Made by a program: the position numbers and the translations under genes. Shown here in pieces: positions 15,640 to 24,031 of a stretch of DNA of 42,273 bases. Position 1 is the first letter of the stretch, and each line of letters opens with the position of its first letter. Source of the stretch: an uncultured Succiniclasticum sp. (GTDB taxonomy: Bacteria > Bacillota > Negativicutes > Acidaminococcales > Acidaminococcaceae); contig CADCHY010000028.1 of the NCBI GenBank assembly GCA_902801365.1, forward strand, positions 1 to 42,273. The letters run 5' to 3'. Below the pieces are notes generated by a model. That model saw only the letters and a list, made by a program, of their open reading frames with translations, did no database searches and was not told the origin of the DNA.

Positions 15640-16558
15640 TTTGTTTACCTCCAGTCAGTGTCAGGAATAACATCTGCACTTCGTCGCGGATCGCCGCCTG
15701 GTCGCAGTAGCCTACGTCCCAGGAAATTTCCAGGCCCCGGTTCATGGGACCGGGATGCAGTACTACACAATCCGGTTTCGCCAGTTTCAGCCGCGCTTCG
15801 TTCAGGCCGAAAATACGGGCGTATTCCCGGGGTGACGGGAACAGGCCGCTCTTCTGGCGTTCCAGCTGGATCCGCAGCACGTCAATCACGTCAGCGCCTT
15901 CGATGGCTTCTTCGATGCGTTTGTGATAGGTTACACCCAGACTTTCAACGGCATAGGGCATCAGGGGACGGGGTCCCGCCACATGCACATCTGCGCCCAT
16001 CTTGTTCCAGGCCGCAATATTGGTACGGGCCACCCGGCTGTATAAAATGTCGCCCAGGATGACCATTTTCTTTCCTTTTAAATCTTTCAGTCCCTTTTCC
16101 CGCAGGGTAAACATGTCCAGCAGTCCCTGGGACGGATGGGCATGGGCGCCGTCGCCGGCGTTGATAATAACCGGTTTCGCCACGTCCGCTGCGTAAACGG
16201 CAGCCCCTTCAATAGGATGACGCATGACGATGGCGTCGCAGCACATGGACTGCACGGTGAGGATGGTGTCCCGCAGGCACTCGCCCTTTACCACGCTGGA
16301 AGAAGAAGTCGTAATGTTGACTACGTCCGCCCCCAGGTATTTGCCCGCCAGTTCAAAGGAAGTACGGGTCCGGGTACTGGGCTCGTAGAACAGGTTGATG
16401 ATGGATTTGCCCCGCAGGGACGGCACTTTTTTGATGTCGCGTTTCATAATCTTTTTCATTTCCGCAGCTGTCTGCAGAACCAGGTTGATTTCCTCGACGC
16501 TGAAGCTATCCAGGTCAAGGATGTCCCTGCCCGCCAGGGACACAGTTGATTTTGCCAT
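15623..16558 (-). CDS. pyrB: Aspartate carbamoyltransferase catalytic chain
   Basis: The ATG at 16558 is chosen (311 aa) because an AGGAGG site lies 7 nt upstream; the in-frame extension to 16687 runs through the attenuator. The enzyme condenses carbamoyl phosphate with aspartate. Motifs are LFYEPSTRTRTSFELA (carbamoyl phosphate), SSSVVKGECLRDT, MRHPIEGA and HPGPMNRGLEI. No pyrI regulatory chain is present. First gene of the pyr operon, behind a PyrR-type attenuator. Confidence 0.96.
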   Translation of the reverse strand: MAKSTVSLAGRDILDLDSFSVEEINLVLQTAAEMKKIMKRDIKKVPSLRGKSIINLFYEPSTRTRTSFELAGKYLGADVVNITTSSSSVVKGECLRDTILTVQSMCCDAIVMRHPIEGAAVYAADVAKPVIINAGDGAHAHPSQGLLDMFTLREKGLKDLKGKKMVILGDILYSRVARTNIAAWNKMGADVHVAGPRPLMPYAVESLGVTYHKRIEEAIEGADVIDVLRIQLERQKSGLFPSPREYARIFGLNEARLKLAKPDCVVLHPGPMNRGLEISWDVGYCDQAAIRDEVQMLFLTLTGGKQIEAAN

Positions 16559-16650
16559 TGCAGTTCCTCCTGTCTTATGTTGGAAAACCCGCCCGCCTTT
16601 TGTTTTGTCATCCGGTCCTGTTAACAAGTCACCGGGACACAGGCGGTTTC

Positions 16651-16695
16651 TCAAAAAATAAAAGCCTTCTCGTCCCGCAGGATGCAAGAAGGCTT
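16651..16695 (-). terminator. Attenuator terminator in the pyr leader
   Basis: On the minus strand a 9-bp stem (16695-16687 with 16670-16662) is followed by a run of Ts and As ending in six Ts. It lies about 100 bp upstream of pyrB, after the PyrR-binding sequence, so it is the regulated terminator. Confidence 0.85.
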
Positions 16696-16724
16696 ATGTT
16701 TTTCCATAAATACTACTTTGCTAA

Positions 16725-16756
16725 GTCACCTTACAGCCTCACAGGACCGATTTAAA
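16725..16756 (-). promoter_or_regulatory. PyrR-binding leader element
   Basis: The transcript contains GGTCCTGTGAGGCTGTAAGG, an excellent match to the PyrR-binding loop known from Firmicutes (core UCCnGnGAGGyU followed by AAGG). By that model UMP-loaded PyrR binds here and favours the downstream terminator. The pyrR gene is not in this window. Confidence 0.85.
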
Positions 16757-16780
16757 GGTAATGCCTATTTAGTTTTGTTT

Positions 16781-16809
16781 ATTATATCACGAACTGTCTG
16801 CCGCTTCAA
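16781..16809 (-). promoter_or_regulatory. Promoter of the pyr operon
   Basis: TTGAAG (16809-16804), a 17-bp spacer and a consensus TATAAT (16786-16781) on the minus strand. The start site falls about 20 bp before the PyrR element. Confidence 0.8.
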
Positions 16810-16913
16810 CTAAAAATTCTGTATACACATTGAAGATATGTGACGGTTTTCCCATAAGTATCTGTCCGGCACAGCACAGTGCTTTTCAAAACGCACCTGC
16901 CAGCAACATGAAC

Positions 16914-18269
16914 TTATGAAACCAGTTTTATCAGTTCCAGATGCTTGTCCGATAATTGGGACGGGTTCACGACCTCCGCCATGGCCTTCCACTGTTTATT
17001 GCTTCTGGAAGGCTGGGTACTTTGCCAGTATTCCGCCGTCATCTGCATAAACTGCCGGACCTGTTTCTGGCGTTTTTCTTTGCCTGCAACAGCGGACAGC
17101 CATTCCCTCTGCCATGCAACATATATTTCCCATTCATCTTTCATCAGCAACCGGGCGCAGGCAGCCGCCATATCCCGGCCGTTACGCAGGACAAAGCGGA
17201 TCATGCCCAAAGCTTTATCCTTTTCCTCCAGCAGTTCCATCTTCTGTTCCATCTGTCCCAGGATACCCGAATCCCGGGTTGCTGCTTCCACTTCCATCAC
17301 TTTCTCCGACAGCAGTACATGGTTATAGCGGTTCATCCCCCAGTGCAACAACACCAGGGAAAACAGCTGACAGGGATAAAACAGCCTGAACGCGGTTTCA
17401 AAATTATCCCACCTGCTTTGAATCTGCATGTGGAGGGAAACATCCGCCATCACTCTTTTTATCAAAACATCGTCGCGCAGCGAACCTGAACACAGGCACA
17501 GATGCTTTAACAATAACTGACATTCTGCTTCCCAGCCGCGCTGGGCAATCTGTGCCGCTGTATTGCTCCACTCCATCGCAAAATGCTGCCGCATGACACG
17601 GTCCACCGAATCATGGCGTATTACACTCCGGCTTAACGAGCAAATTGTCTTTAAGGCGTTAATCTGACGTCTGTCTGCCGCCACGAACAATAAATCGGAC
17701 AAAATGGAGATGAAACCCGGGGTGACCGCAACCCTGTAATTCTCCCAATACTGTTGCAAGGCAGTTACAATCTCCCGGAAATCCCATTCATTCCGCGTAC
17801 GTACAGCTGTATCTGTCACGTTTTTAAACTGCAGATATCCCTGTTCGGTCAGTTCCCTGTCTTCCTGTCCGAGCAGACGAAGCCCACTCAAAATTGCTTC
17901 CCCACAGAGCCGTCCAAGCCGGGGCATACCCCGTTTAAAAGCCATGCAGCCCAAAAAGCCAGCCTGCTTTATCAGTTCCTCGCGGACGGTTGGATGCACC
18001 TCCAGCGTTTTACGGAAAATATTCATAAACCTTTCTGCGGATTCCTCTTCCCCGCTTCGCAGATAGTACAATCCTCCGTCCTTCAATTTGGATGCCAGGT
18101 CCTGAGAATACTCCCCGCTTTCCAGCATCTGGTTCAGCAGTTTAAAGTCCGGCGCCTGCAACAGCAGTTGCCGGCGCCGTTCTTCTTTTTCTTCTTCCAG
18201 TTCCTGATCAAGCCGCTGATCGAACTCAGTATATCCTTTTTTAAAAATACTGTTTTCCGGTTTTTCCAT
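16914..18269 (-). CDS. Uncharacterised helical cytoplasmic protein (451 aa)
   Basis: I do not recognise a family. The protein has no signal peptide or clear membrane segment and is almost wholly helical. A charged N-terminal coiled-coil stretch (FDQRLDQELEEEKEERRRQLL) is followed by helical-repeat-like sequence with many Leu, Arg and Trp. The ribosome site is weak. It is the last gene downstream of etfB-fdx-etfA and the 67-aa gene, with an 80-bp gap, and may be read from the etf promoter. Position gives no firm functional hint. Confidence 0.7.
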   Translation of the reverse strand: MEKPENSIFKKGYTEFDQRLDQELEEEKEERRRQLLLQAPDFKLLNQMLESGEYSQDLASKLKDGGLYYLRSGEEESAERFMNIFRKTLEVHPTVREELIKQAGFLGCMAFKRGMPRLGRLCGEAILSGLRLLGQEDRELTEQGYLQFKNVTDTAVRTRNEWDFREIVTALQQYWENYRVAVTPGFISILSDLLFVAADRRQINALKTICSLSRSVIRHDSVDRVMRQHFAMEWSNTAAQIAQRGWEAECQLLLKHLCLCSGSLRDDVLIKRVMADVSLHMQIQSRWDNFETAFRLFYPCQLFSLVLLHWGMNRYNHVLLSEKVMEVEAATRDSGILGQMEQKMELLEEKDKALGMIRFVLRNGRDMAAACARLLMKDEWEIYVAWQREWLSAVAGKEKRQKQVRQFMQMTAEYWQSTQPSRSNKQWKAMAEVVNPSQLSDKHLELIKLVS

Positions 18270-18348
18270 AAATTTCTTACCGTATCTACACTATTGGAAT
18301 ATCCGCTAAAGCCACCGGATGATACTATTCACAACCGGTTGGGTCCGT

Positions 18349-18552
18349 TCACGCATGAAAACCATGCTCCGCCAGCACTTCATAGGCCTCTTCCGCCTCC
18401 GAAACAGGGACTGAGATTTCAATGGAAGCAGCTTTGCCGTTGCGGCGTGTTCCCACTGCCTTCAGCTGGCACAGAAAACCGTTTTCCCCCAGGAGTTTCT
18501 TCAGTTTCTCAGCCCGCTCCTGCGTTGGAGCAATGTAAATTACTTTCCACAC
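18349..18552 (-). CDS. Small protein, DUF2007-like (67 aa)
   Basis: It uses a GTG start with GAGGTG 7 nt upstream, 11 bp after the etfA stop. The beta-alpha-beta pattern (WKVIYIAPTQERAEKLKKLL, then GFLCQLKAV, then IEISVPVSEAEEAYEVL) fits the small DUF2007-type fold that reads like a single ferredoxin-like or ACT-like unit. Function is unknown. Tight spacing suggests co-transcription with etfA. Confidence 0.7.
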   Translation of the reverse strand: MWKVIYIAPTQERAEKLKKLLGENGFLCQLKAVGTRRNGKAASIEISVPVSEAEEAYEVLAEHGFHA

Positions 18553-18563
18553 AGAACCGCACC

Positions 18564-19568
18564 TCAGGATTCCTTATAGGCTTTTATCTTTTCAATCAGC
18601 TTGGGAATCACTACATGCACATCGCCGACCAGACCGTAATGGGCCACTTCAAAAATCGGCGCGTTTTCGTCTTTGTTAATGGCTACGATGACTTCCGACT
18701 CTTTCATACCGGAGACATGCTGCAACGCACCGGAAATGCCGCAGGCAAAATACAATTTCGGAGCGATGGTCTTACCGGACTGGCCTACCTGGGACGCGTG
18801 GTCTACCCACTTTTCGTCCACCGCCGCGCGGGAACCTGCTAACGCCGATTTTTCAAACAGGGCTGCCAGGTCCTCCAGTACCCTGAAGCTTTCCCCGTCA
18901 CCGAAACCACGGCCGCCGGCACAGACAACTTCCGCGTCTTCGATCTTCAACTTGCCGCCGGTTGACAGGGGCTCCTTCTTCAGGATCTCCACTTTGCTTT
19001 CCACTTTATTCTTAACAGTATAATTGATTACTTCGCCCTGGCGGCCGGCATCCGGTTCCATAGGCGCAAAAATCTTGGGACGTACGGAGCCCATCTGGGG
19101 ACGGATGTCAGAGCAGACGATGGTGCCCATCAGGTTTCCGCCTAACGCGGGACGGGTCCATTTCAGGAGGCCGTTCTCGCCCATTTCCACTTCTGTACAG
19201 TCCGCGCACAGGCCCGTCTTTAACCGGGCTGCCACACGGGGCGCCAGGTCACGTCCGTCAATGGTAGCGCCAAACATGATGCCGTTGGGTTTGTACTCCT
19301 GTGCCAGTTCACAGATAGCATTGGTGTACAGTTCCACATTATAATCCGTATATTCCTCACCCAGCACGGTGTAAACTACATCCGCGCCCTGAGCGATAAG
19401 CTGTTCCGCATGTCCTTTGTTTTCTTTGCCAATCAGGATGACAGCGGTATTCTGTCCTACCGTGTCGGCCAGACGGCGGGCCTGCCCCAGCAACTCATAG
19501 GTCACGCCAAGGGTTTCGCCATTTTCCAACTGAGCTACTACCCAGATTGCATTTTCAGTCTTTGCCAT
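18564..19568 (-). CDS. etfA: Electron transfer flavoprotein alpha subunit
   Basis: The ATG at 19568 follows GGGAGG; the frame extends upstream to 19640 but without a ribosome site. The protein (334 aa) has the EtfA C-terminal FAD domain: GGRGFGDGESFRVL, GSRAAVDEKWVDHASQVGQ, ACGISGALQHVSGM, IVAINKDENAPIF and YGLVGDVHVV. The first 24 codons of the ORF overlap the ferredoxin gene, and the coding overlap is 14 nt. With EtfB it binds FAD and carries electrons between a dehydrogenase and other carriers. The dehydrogenase partner is not encoded nearby. Confidence 0.95.
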   Translation of the reverse strand: MAKTENAIWVVAQLENGETLGVTYELLGQARRLADTVGQNTAVILIGKENKGHAEQLIAQGADVVYTVLGEEYTDYNVELYTNAICELAQEYKPNGIMFGATIDGRDLAPRVAARLKTGLCADCTEVEMGENGLLKWTRPALGGNLMGTIVCSDIRPQMGSVRPKIFAPMEPDAGRQGEVINYTVKNKVESKVEILKKEPLSTGGKLKIEDAEVVCAGGRGFGDGESFRVLEDLAALFEKSALAGSRAAVDEKWVDHASQVGQSGKTIAPKLYFACGISGALQHVSGMKESEVIVAINKDENAPIFEVAHYGLVGDVHVVIPKLIEKIKAYKES

Positions 19569-19755
19569 TATTGAAATCCTCCCTCGGAAGAGTAATCGCG
19601 TCCATAGGACAATCATATATACAAGCGCCGCACTCCACACATTTCTGTTCCCGAACCGACGCTTTCCCGCCCGTTACGCGGATAGCGCCCGTCGGGCAGA
19701 TGGCTGCGCAGTTCTCACAGCCTGTGCAGCGCGTAACTTCAACTTTAACTGCCAC
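19555..19755 (-). CDS. 2[4Fe-4S] ferredoxin between etfB and etfA
   Basis: The 66-aa protein contains two clusters: CTGCENCAAICP and CVECGACIYDCP, the classical clostridial-type pattern. It lies 10 bp after etfB and overlaps etfA by 14 nt, so all three are translationally linked. In some bifurcating systems (CarE, LctC) a ferredoxin domain is fused to the N-terminus of EtfA; here it is a free protein encoded at the same spot. It could be the electron acceptor or an intermediate relay of this Etf. Confidence 0.93.
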   Translation of the reverse strand: MAVKVEVTRCTGCENCAAICPTGAIRVTGGKASVREQKCVECGACIYDCPMDAITLPREDFNNGKD

Positions 19756-19765
19756 GATACACGGC

Positions 19766-20560
19766 TCAGCGTTTTATTACGCCGGCTTCAATCAGTTTTT
19801 CCACCAGTTTGTCCACAGCCACATCCACATCTTCTTCCTTGATGATCTGGGTGTCCACTTTATGCGCTTCCGGTGTAAATACTTTGATAACACGTGTCGG
19901 GGAAGCCTTCAGACCAACGTTGCTGACATCCAGTCCCAGGTCGGCCGCCGTCTTGACGGGGATTTCTGTCTTGCGGGCTTTCATCTTTCCGCGGATACTC
20001 GCAAAACGCAGTTCTTTTTCCGCACGGGTCATGGTCACCAGGAGAGGGGCGGGAACAGCCAGAGTCTCAGCCCAGTTTTCCGTTTCCCGTTCTACAACGA
20101 AGCGGCCGTCGTTAAATTCAATTTTCAAAGCAGAAGTAACCTGCGGGATGCCCAGATGTTCCGCCATTTCCGGTCCAACTTGCGCTGTGCAGCCGTCCGC
20201 CGCTTCCCGTCCGCAGAGAATCAGATCATATTCGCCCAGGTGTTTGACCAGAGCAGCCAGCGCCACACTGGTAGCCAGCGTATCGGAGCCGGCCACTACC
20301 CTGTCGGAAAGCAGGTACGCTTCATCCGCTCCCAGTGCGATGGCGTCTTTCAGAATATCTTTGGCCTGAGGCGGTCCCATGGTGACGACCTTAACCTTTG
20401 CACCGTATTTATCTTTCAAAATCAATGCGGTTTCCAACGCCTCCGCATCATAGGGATTTAAAATGTTCTCCACCCCGTCCCGGACCAGGGTTTTGGTCTC
20501 CGGATTCAGACGGATCTGCGTCGTATCCGGCACTTGTTTTACACAGACGATAATGTTCAT
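19766..20560 (-). CDS. etfB: Electron transfer flavoprotein beta subunit
   Basis: The 264-aa protein begins MNIIVCVKQVPDT, typical of EtfB. It has NPYDAEALETALILKD, CGREAADGCTAQVGPEMAEHLG (the segment resembles the DGDTAQVGP motif of electron-bifurcating EtfB) and a C-terminal arm that embraces EtfA. An AGGAGG site precedes the ATG. First gene of the etfB-fdx-etfA group. Confidence 0.95.
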   Translation of the reverse strand: MNIIVCVKQVPDTTQIRLNPETKTLVRDGVENILNPYDAEALETALILKDKYGAKVKVVTMGPPQAKDILKDAIALGADEAYLLSDRVVAGSDTLATSVALAALVKHLGEYDLILCGREAADGCTAQVGPEMAEHLGIPQVTSALKIEFNDGRFVVERETENWAETLAVPAPLLVTMTRAEKELRFASIRGKMKARKTEIPVKTAADLGLDVSNVGLKASPTRVIKVFTPEAHKVDTQIIKEEDVDVAVDKLVEKLIEAGVIKR

Positions 20561-20609
20561 GTGTGCCTCCTGCTTGTGTAGTCTTATTATACCAACAACG
20601 GTACAGTAT

Positions 20610-20638
20610 ATTATACCATAGTTTTACAGGTTTTCCAA
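20610..20638 (-). promoter_or_regulatory. Promoter of the etf operon
   Basis: TTGGAA (20638-20633), a 17-bp spacer and a consensus TATAAT (20615-20610) with an extended -10 TGG before it. A second TATAAT copy lies at 20591-20586 without a clear -35. The string ACTATGGTATAATAT recurs in the promoter at 21842. Confidence 0.7.
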
Positions 20639-20640
20639 AT

Positions 20641-20670
20641 GAAAAGAGACCGCTGCGCCGCAACGGCCTC
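20641..20670 (-). terminator. Terminator of the rubrerythrin gene
   Basis: A 10-bp stem (20670-20661 with 20655-20646, two G-U pairs) and 5-nt loop, followed on the minus strand by four Ts and T-rich sequence. It also overlaps the upstream edge of the etf promoter. Confidence 0.75.
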
Positions 20671-20685
20671 CCTTTCTGCAACATA

Positions 20686-21225
20686 TCAGTAGTTTTCCGC
20701 ATGAATCTCAAAATAGGCCTGGGGATGCGCGCATACCGGGCAGATTTCCGGCGCTTTCTCTCCAATCACAATATGTCCGCAGTTACGGCACTCCCAAACT
20801 TTTACGGAACTCTTTTTAAATACTTCCTGCGTCTCTACATTTTTCAGCAGCGCGCGATAGCGTTCTTCATGATGCTTTTCAATGGCTGCCACCATACGGA
20901 ATTTTGCAGCCAGTTCCTTAAATCCTTCTGCTTCCGCCGTTTTGGCGAAACCCTCGTACATATCGGTCCATTCGTAATTCTCGCCTGCAGCCGCCGCTGC
21001 CAGGTTCTCAGCTGTGCTGCCGATTCCTTCCAGTTCCTTGAACCACATCTTGGCATGTTCTTTTTCGTTGTCAGCTGTCTTCAGAAACAGCGCGGAAATC
21101 TGTTCAAAACCTTCTTTTTTCGCTTTGGACGCGAAGTAGGTGTATTTGTTTCTTGCCTGGGATTCCCCGGCAAATGCCGCTTCCAGGTTTTTCTCTGTCT
21201 GTGTACCCGCGTATTTGTTTGCCAT
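20686..21225 (-). CDS. rbr: Rubrerythrin
   Basis: The 179-aa peroxide reductase protects anaerobes from H2O2. The N-terminal ferritin-like domain has the diiron ligands in [21 protein letters not shown] (ExxH), EGFKELA and [10 protein letters not shown] (ExxH). The C-terminal rubredoxin-like domain has CRNCGH and CPVCAHP. An AGGAGG site precedes the ATG. It has its own promoter and terminator, so it is probably a single-gene unit. Confidence 0.97.
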   Translation of the reverse strand: MANKYAGTQTEKNLEAAFAGESQARNKYTYFASKAKKEGFEQISALFLKTADNEKEHAKMWFKELEGIGSTAENLAAAAAGENYEWTDMYEGFAKTAEAEGFKELAAKFRMVAAIEKHHEERYRALLKNVETQEVFKKSSVKVWECRNCGHIVIGEKAPEICPVCAHPQAYFEIHAENY

Positions 21226-21288
21226 GATGATTCCTCCTCAACTTTTTTACAATAATTTATATGATTATTAGGGAAACCGTGAAAATGT

Positions 21289-21316
21289 AGTATAAAGGAA
21301 TTATAAAACACTGCAA
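21289..21316 (-). promoter_or_regulatory. Probable rubrerythrin promoter
   Basis: TTGCAG (21316-21311), a 16-bp spacer and TATACT (21294-21289) on the minus strand, about 60 bp upstream of the start codon. Confidence 0.5.
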
Positions 21317-21360
21317 ATCAGCAGCTTTCCTTTTATACAGATTAACGATACGTGTAAAAT

Positions 21361-21720
21361 TTAATGATGCGTGCCGTACACCACTTCTACACCTTTGCTC
21401 TCCAGATAGTCTTTCATCTTTTCCACCCAGGGACAGCGTTTTTTCAGTTTCGGATTTTCTTTGTCCTTTTTGTTGGTACAGCTACTGAAATGCACCACGT
21501 CTACCGGCTCTTCCGCCAGACGGTCCAGTTTTTTCTTCAGCCCCTCGTCATTCTCCACCGTCTTACCGCAACCGTTACAGGTCAGGCCGGCAAACAGTTC
21601 CAGTTTCTCATCCCCGTAGCGTTCAAATTTAACGGTATGGTTGTTAAAGGATTTCATACAGGACGCGCCTACGCAGCGCATGCTTACATCCAGACAACGG
21701 ATGATGGCAACTTTTTTCAT
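21361..21720 (-). CDS. CGGC-domain protein (predicted metal-binding)
   Basis: The ATG at 21720 follows GGGAGG; the longer frame from 21819 lacks a site. The 119-aa protein has the CGGC domain layout (PF08821): VAIIRCLDVSMRCVGASC at the N-terminus, FAGLTCNGCGK in the middle, VVHFSSCTNKK and RCPWVEKMKDYL at the end. The Cys and His residues suggest a metal or redox role, but the function of this family is unknown. Its neighbours are rubrerythrin and two lipoprotein genes. Confidence 0.85.
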   Translation of the reverse strand: MKKVAIIRCLDVSMRCVGASCMKSFNNHTVKFERYGDEKLELFAGLTCNGCGKTVENDEGLKKKLDRLAEEPVDVVHFSSCTNKKDKENPKLKKRCPWVEKMKDYLESKGVEVVYGTHH

Positions 21721-21841
21721 TCTGATTCCTCCCTGACGGCGTTCTCTTTTTGAGGAAATCGCTGATTGTTCCATATGCACGCCGGCCAACAGTTTCTGGT
21801 GGTAAATCAGCGGTTCCATATTGTGTTATTCTGCCAAAAAT

Positions 21842-21850
21842 ATTATACCA
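21842..21850 (-). promoter_or_regulatory. Extended -10 promoter of the CGGC gene
   Basis: TGG directly precedes a consensus TATAAT (21847-21842) on the minus strand; the -35 region is poor. The surrounding ACTATGGTATAATAT matches the etf promoter. Confidence 0.5.
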
Positions 21851-21891
21851 TAGTTATAAATTGTAATTGTGAAAGGTTAATGAAGAATGAA

Positions 21892-21922
21892 AAAGTGCAG
21901 CGGCATCTGGCCGCTGCACTTT
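21892..21922 (-). terminator. Terminator of the lipoprotein gene at 21968
   Basis: A 13-bp perfect stem (21892-21904 with 21910-21922) and 5-nt loop, followed on the minus strand by a T-rich tract. It is 46 bp past the stop codon. Confidence 0.85.
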
Positions 21923-21967
21923 GTAGATTTACTGTGGATTTTCATAACGTTTTTCCGGAAAGACTTC

Positions 21968-23095
21968 TTACAGGTTGTTGTCTTTCTTAAACTTGGCCAG
22001 CAGGTCCAGCACTTTGGTTTTCATGTCGCCGCCTTCAGCAAAACGTGCCGCATTGCCGTTCACACCGTCGATCATAGCCTGGGCTCGGTCTTCCTGCATC
22101 TGCATGATGTTGGCAACCGGTTTCACCAGGTCTGCATATTTACCGTTCATGTCGCCGTTGGCTTTTTTGATTTCCGCCAGGGCATTCTTGCCGAGGTCAA
22201 GCAGCGCTGCTTTGTCAATGGTACCGGAGTTGATGGAATCCGCTAATTTCTTCAGGGTTGCTTCGTTTTTATCCGCGAAAGCCACAAAGTCTTTCACAAA
22301 ACCGGCTTTGTCAGCCGCGCCGGCTTTCGCCGCGTCACCTGCAACAGCGCCTGCTACAGCACCGGTCAGCTTCTTCATATCCCAGCCCTGGGGTTTCAGT
22401 TTTTCAAAAATACCGTTCAGATCCAGGCCTTCCAGACCTTTCACACCGTCGCCCCATACCAAGGATTTGATAGCTTCTTTCGCTGCCGCGAAGCTGAATG
22501 CGCCGTCTTTGTTTTCCAGAATGGCCTCTTTGTTCAGGGCAACCTTGCCGTTGGCATAGTCAAAGGCTACGTTTTCAAAGCCCAGAGCCTTTCCGCCTTC
22601 ACCAATCTTCATGATCCAGGCATACGCTTTTTTGCCCAGGTCGTCCGTTACAACGTCTTTCGGATCATAGTAACCGGTGATTTTGCCGGCTGCATCTTTG
22701 ATTGCTACCCAGCCGTTCTTTTCCATGTCTTCCAGCTTGAAAGTCTTGGGATCAATGTTCAGATTGCCTGCAGCCAGACCACGGCTGATCTTTTCAGATA
22801 ACCCGGTGGCCTTGCCCATCAGGTCGGCTACGTCTTTTTCCGCAGCTGCATTGCCTTTTGCTGCTTCTTTCAGCTTGGCAATCTTGTCCATCAGGCCTTT
22901 GAAACCTTCCGTCGCCTTCTTGGCAGCATCGCCCTTCAGCTCATCGGCAGCCAGCTTATCCACATTACCCAACAGGGTGCCGATTTCCGTTTTGAGGCCT
23001 TTGATCAGCTCTGCCTTCTTGTCGCCTCCGCCGCAGCCCGCGACCATAGACAGGGACAGCAGCATGGCCATCACAACCATCAAAAATTTCTTCAC
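21968..23095 (-). CDS. Putative lipoprotein, helical (375 aa)
   Basis: A GTG start (23095) lies 7 nt after AGGAGG. A lipoprotein signal peptide ends in LSMVAGC with the acylated Cys at about residue 21. The mature protein is mostly helical and Lys/Ala-rich, with a central segment (VAIKDAAGKITGYYDPKDVV) that looks like a small beta unit. I recognise no family. It would be anchored in the periplasm on an inner or outer membrane. It has a promoter-like TGGTAAAAT upstream and its own terminator. Confidence 0.8.
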   Translation of the reverse strand: MKKFLMVVMAMLLSLSMVAGCGGGDKKAELIKGLKTEIGTLLGNVDKLAADELKGDAAKKATEGFKGLMDKIAKLKEAAKGNAAAEKDVADLMGKATGLSEKISRGLAAGNLNIDPKTFKLEDMEKNGWVAIKDAAGKITGYYDPKDVVTDDLGKKAYAWIMKIGEGGKALGFENVAFDYANGKVALNKEAILENKDGAFSFAAAKEAIKSLVWGDGVKGLEGLDLNGIFEKLKPQGWDMKKLTGAVAGAVAGDAAKAGAADKAGFVKDFVAFADKNEATLKKLADSINSGTIDKAALLDLGKNALAEIKKANGDMNGKYADLVKPVANIMQMQEDRAQAMIDGVNGNAARFAEGGDMKTKVLDLLAKFKKDNNL

Positions 23096-23253
23096 AATAC
23101 TTCCTCCTTTACAAATACATATTACAGGAACTTACGCTCAGGTTTCTGTAATTATATTTTACCATATCTGCAAAAAAAATGATAATGTTTCCTTCATTTT
23201 CCTGAAATATACAAACGTTCCCATAGTCCCCTTTTAAAACGGTTGCAATAAGC

Positions 23254-23967
23254 TTACAGTTTTTGCATTTCCGCGTCCGCCAGTTCGCAGAAAAGCTTCT
23301 TCCCTTCTTTGTAGGAAGAAAACCGGCCGGTCACGATGATCGGCTCGTCTATTTTCGGATAATTCTCCGGATAGCTGTGCCTTCCTTTTCTCGAAAACTC
23401 CATACCGGTAGAACAGCAGGCCGTCGCGTCCATGACTACACAGCCAAAATAATGCTTCCCGGTTTTTTCGTCATAATAATGACCGAAGGTTCCCTGCATC
23501 CGGACGACTTTTCCTTTATACTTATCCGGCGTCTTCAGCATGTTGTAAATCTGGGTGTACATCATGGTTTTTTCCATCCGGCTGAAGTCGTAATCCACTT
23601 TCGTATAAGTTGGATGCAAATCAAACACATCACGGCGGGGAGTCTTCTCTTCCAGTTCTTTCATCTTTTGTGCGCTGACGGGCGTACCGTTGCCCTGTCT
23701 GTTTTGTATGCCGGACGTCTCACTGCCTGTTTTTTCGTATTCATCTTTTTGTTTATCCACCGTCTCTTTTCCGGCACTCATATTTCCATTTTGAAGGTCT
23801 GCTTCCGCCTTTTTCTGCTGCAGCATCGCATCCACGCTGTTTTGTTTGGGAGGAATGAAAGTGCCTGCCTTTTTATCGCTGTTGGTTTCCCCGCAACCTG
23901 TAACCAAAAATGGCAGCAAAAACAAGATAAGCAGTACGGGAAAGAAATGTGCTGTTTTATCTTTCAT
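23254..23967 (-). CDS. Lipoprotein with OB-like domain, beside the zinc transporter
   Basis: The signal peptide ends in FLVTGC (Cys near residue 25). A polar Lys/Gln-rich linker leads to a C-terminal domain of about 110 residues (YNMLKTPDKYKGKVVRMQG, then CVVMDATACCSTGMEF, then PIIVTGRFSSY). This looks like an OB-fold and recalls the C-terminal domain of the YcgQ (TIGR03943) group that is often linked to zinc transport. The two adjacent Cys in ATACCSTG may bind metal. It follows znuB by 64 bp on the same strand and may be the last gene of the zinc operon. Confidence 0.75.
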   Translation of the reverse strand: MKDKTAHFFPVLLILFLLPFLVTGCGETNSDKKAGTFIPPKQNSVDAMLQQKKAEADLQNGNMSAGKETVDKQKDEYEKTGSETSGIQNRQGNGTPVSAQKMKELEEKTPRRDVFDLHPTYTKVDYDFSRMEKTMMYTQIYNMLKTPDKYKGKVVRMQGTFGHYYDEKTGKHYFGCVVMDATACCSTGMEFSRKGRHSYPENYPKIDEPIIVTGRFSSYKEGKKLFCELADAEMQKL

Positions 23968-24031
23968 TTTCGCACCTCCTGAAATGCAGCAAAGCTGCCG
24001 AAATAAGCCGTATCGTTTATAACACAGTTTT

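Noticed and set aside
17754..18842. 362-codon plus-strand frame
   Set aside because: Antisense to three minus-strand genes, with no start signals.
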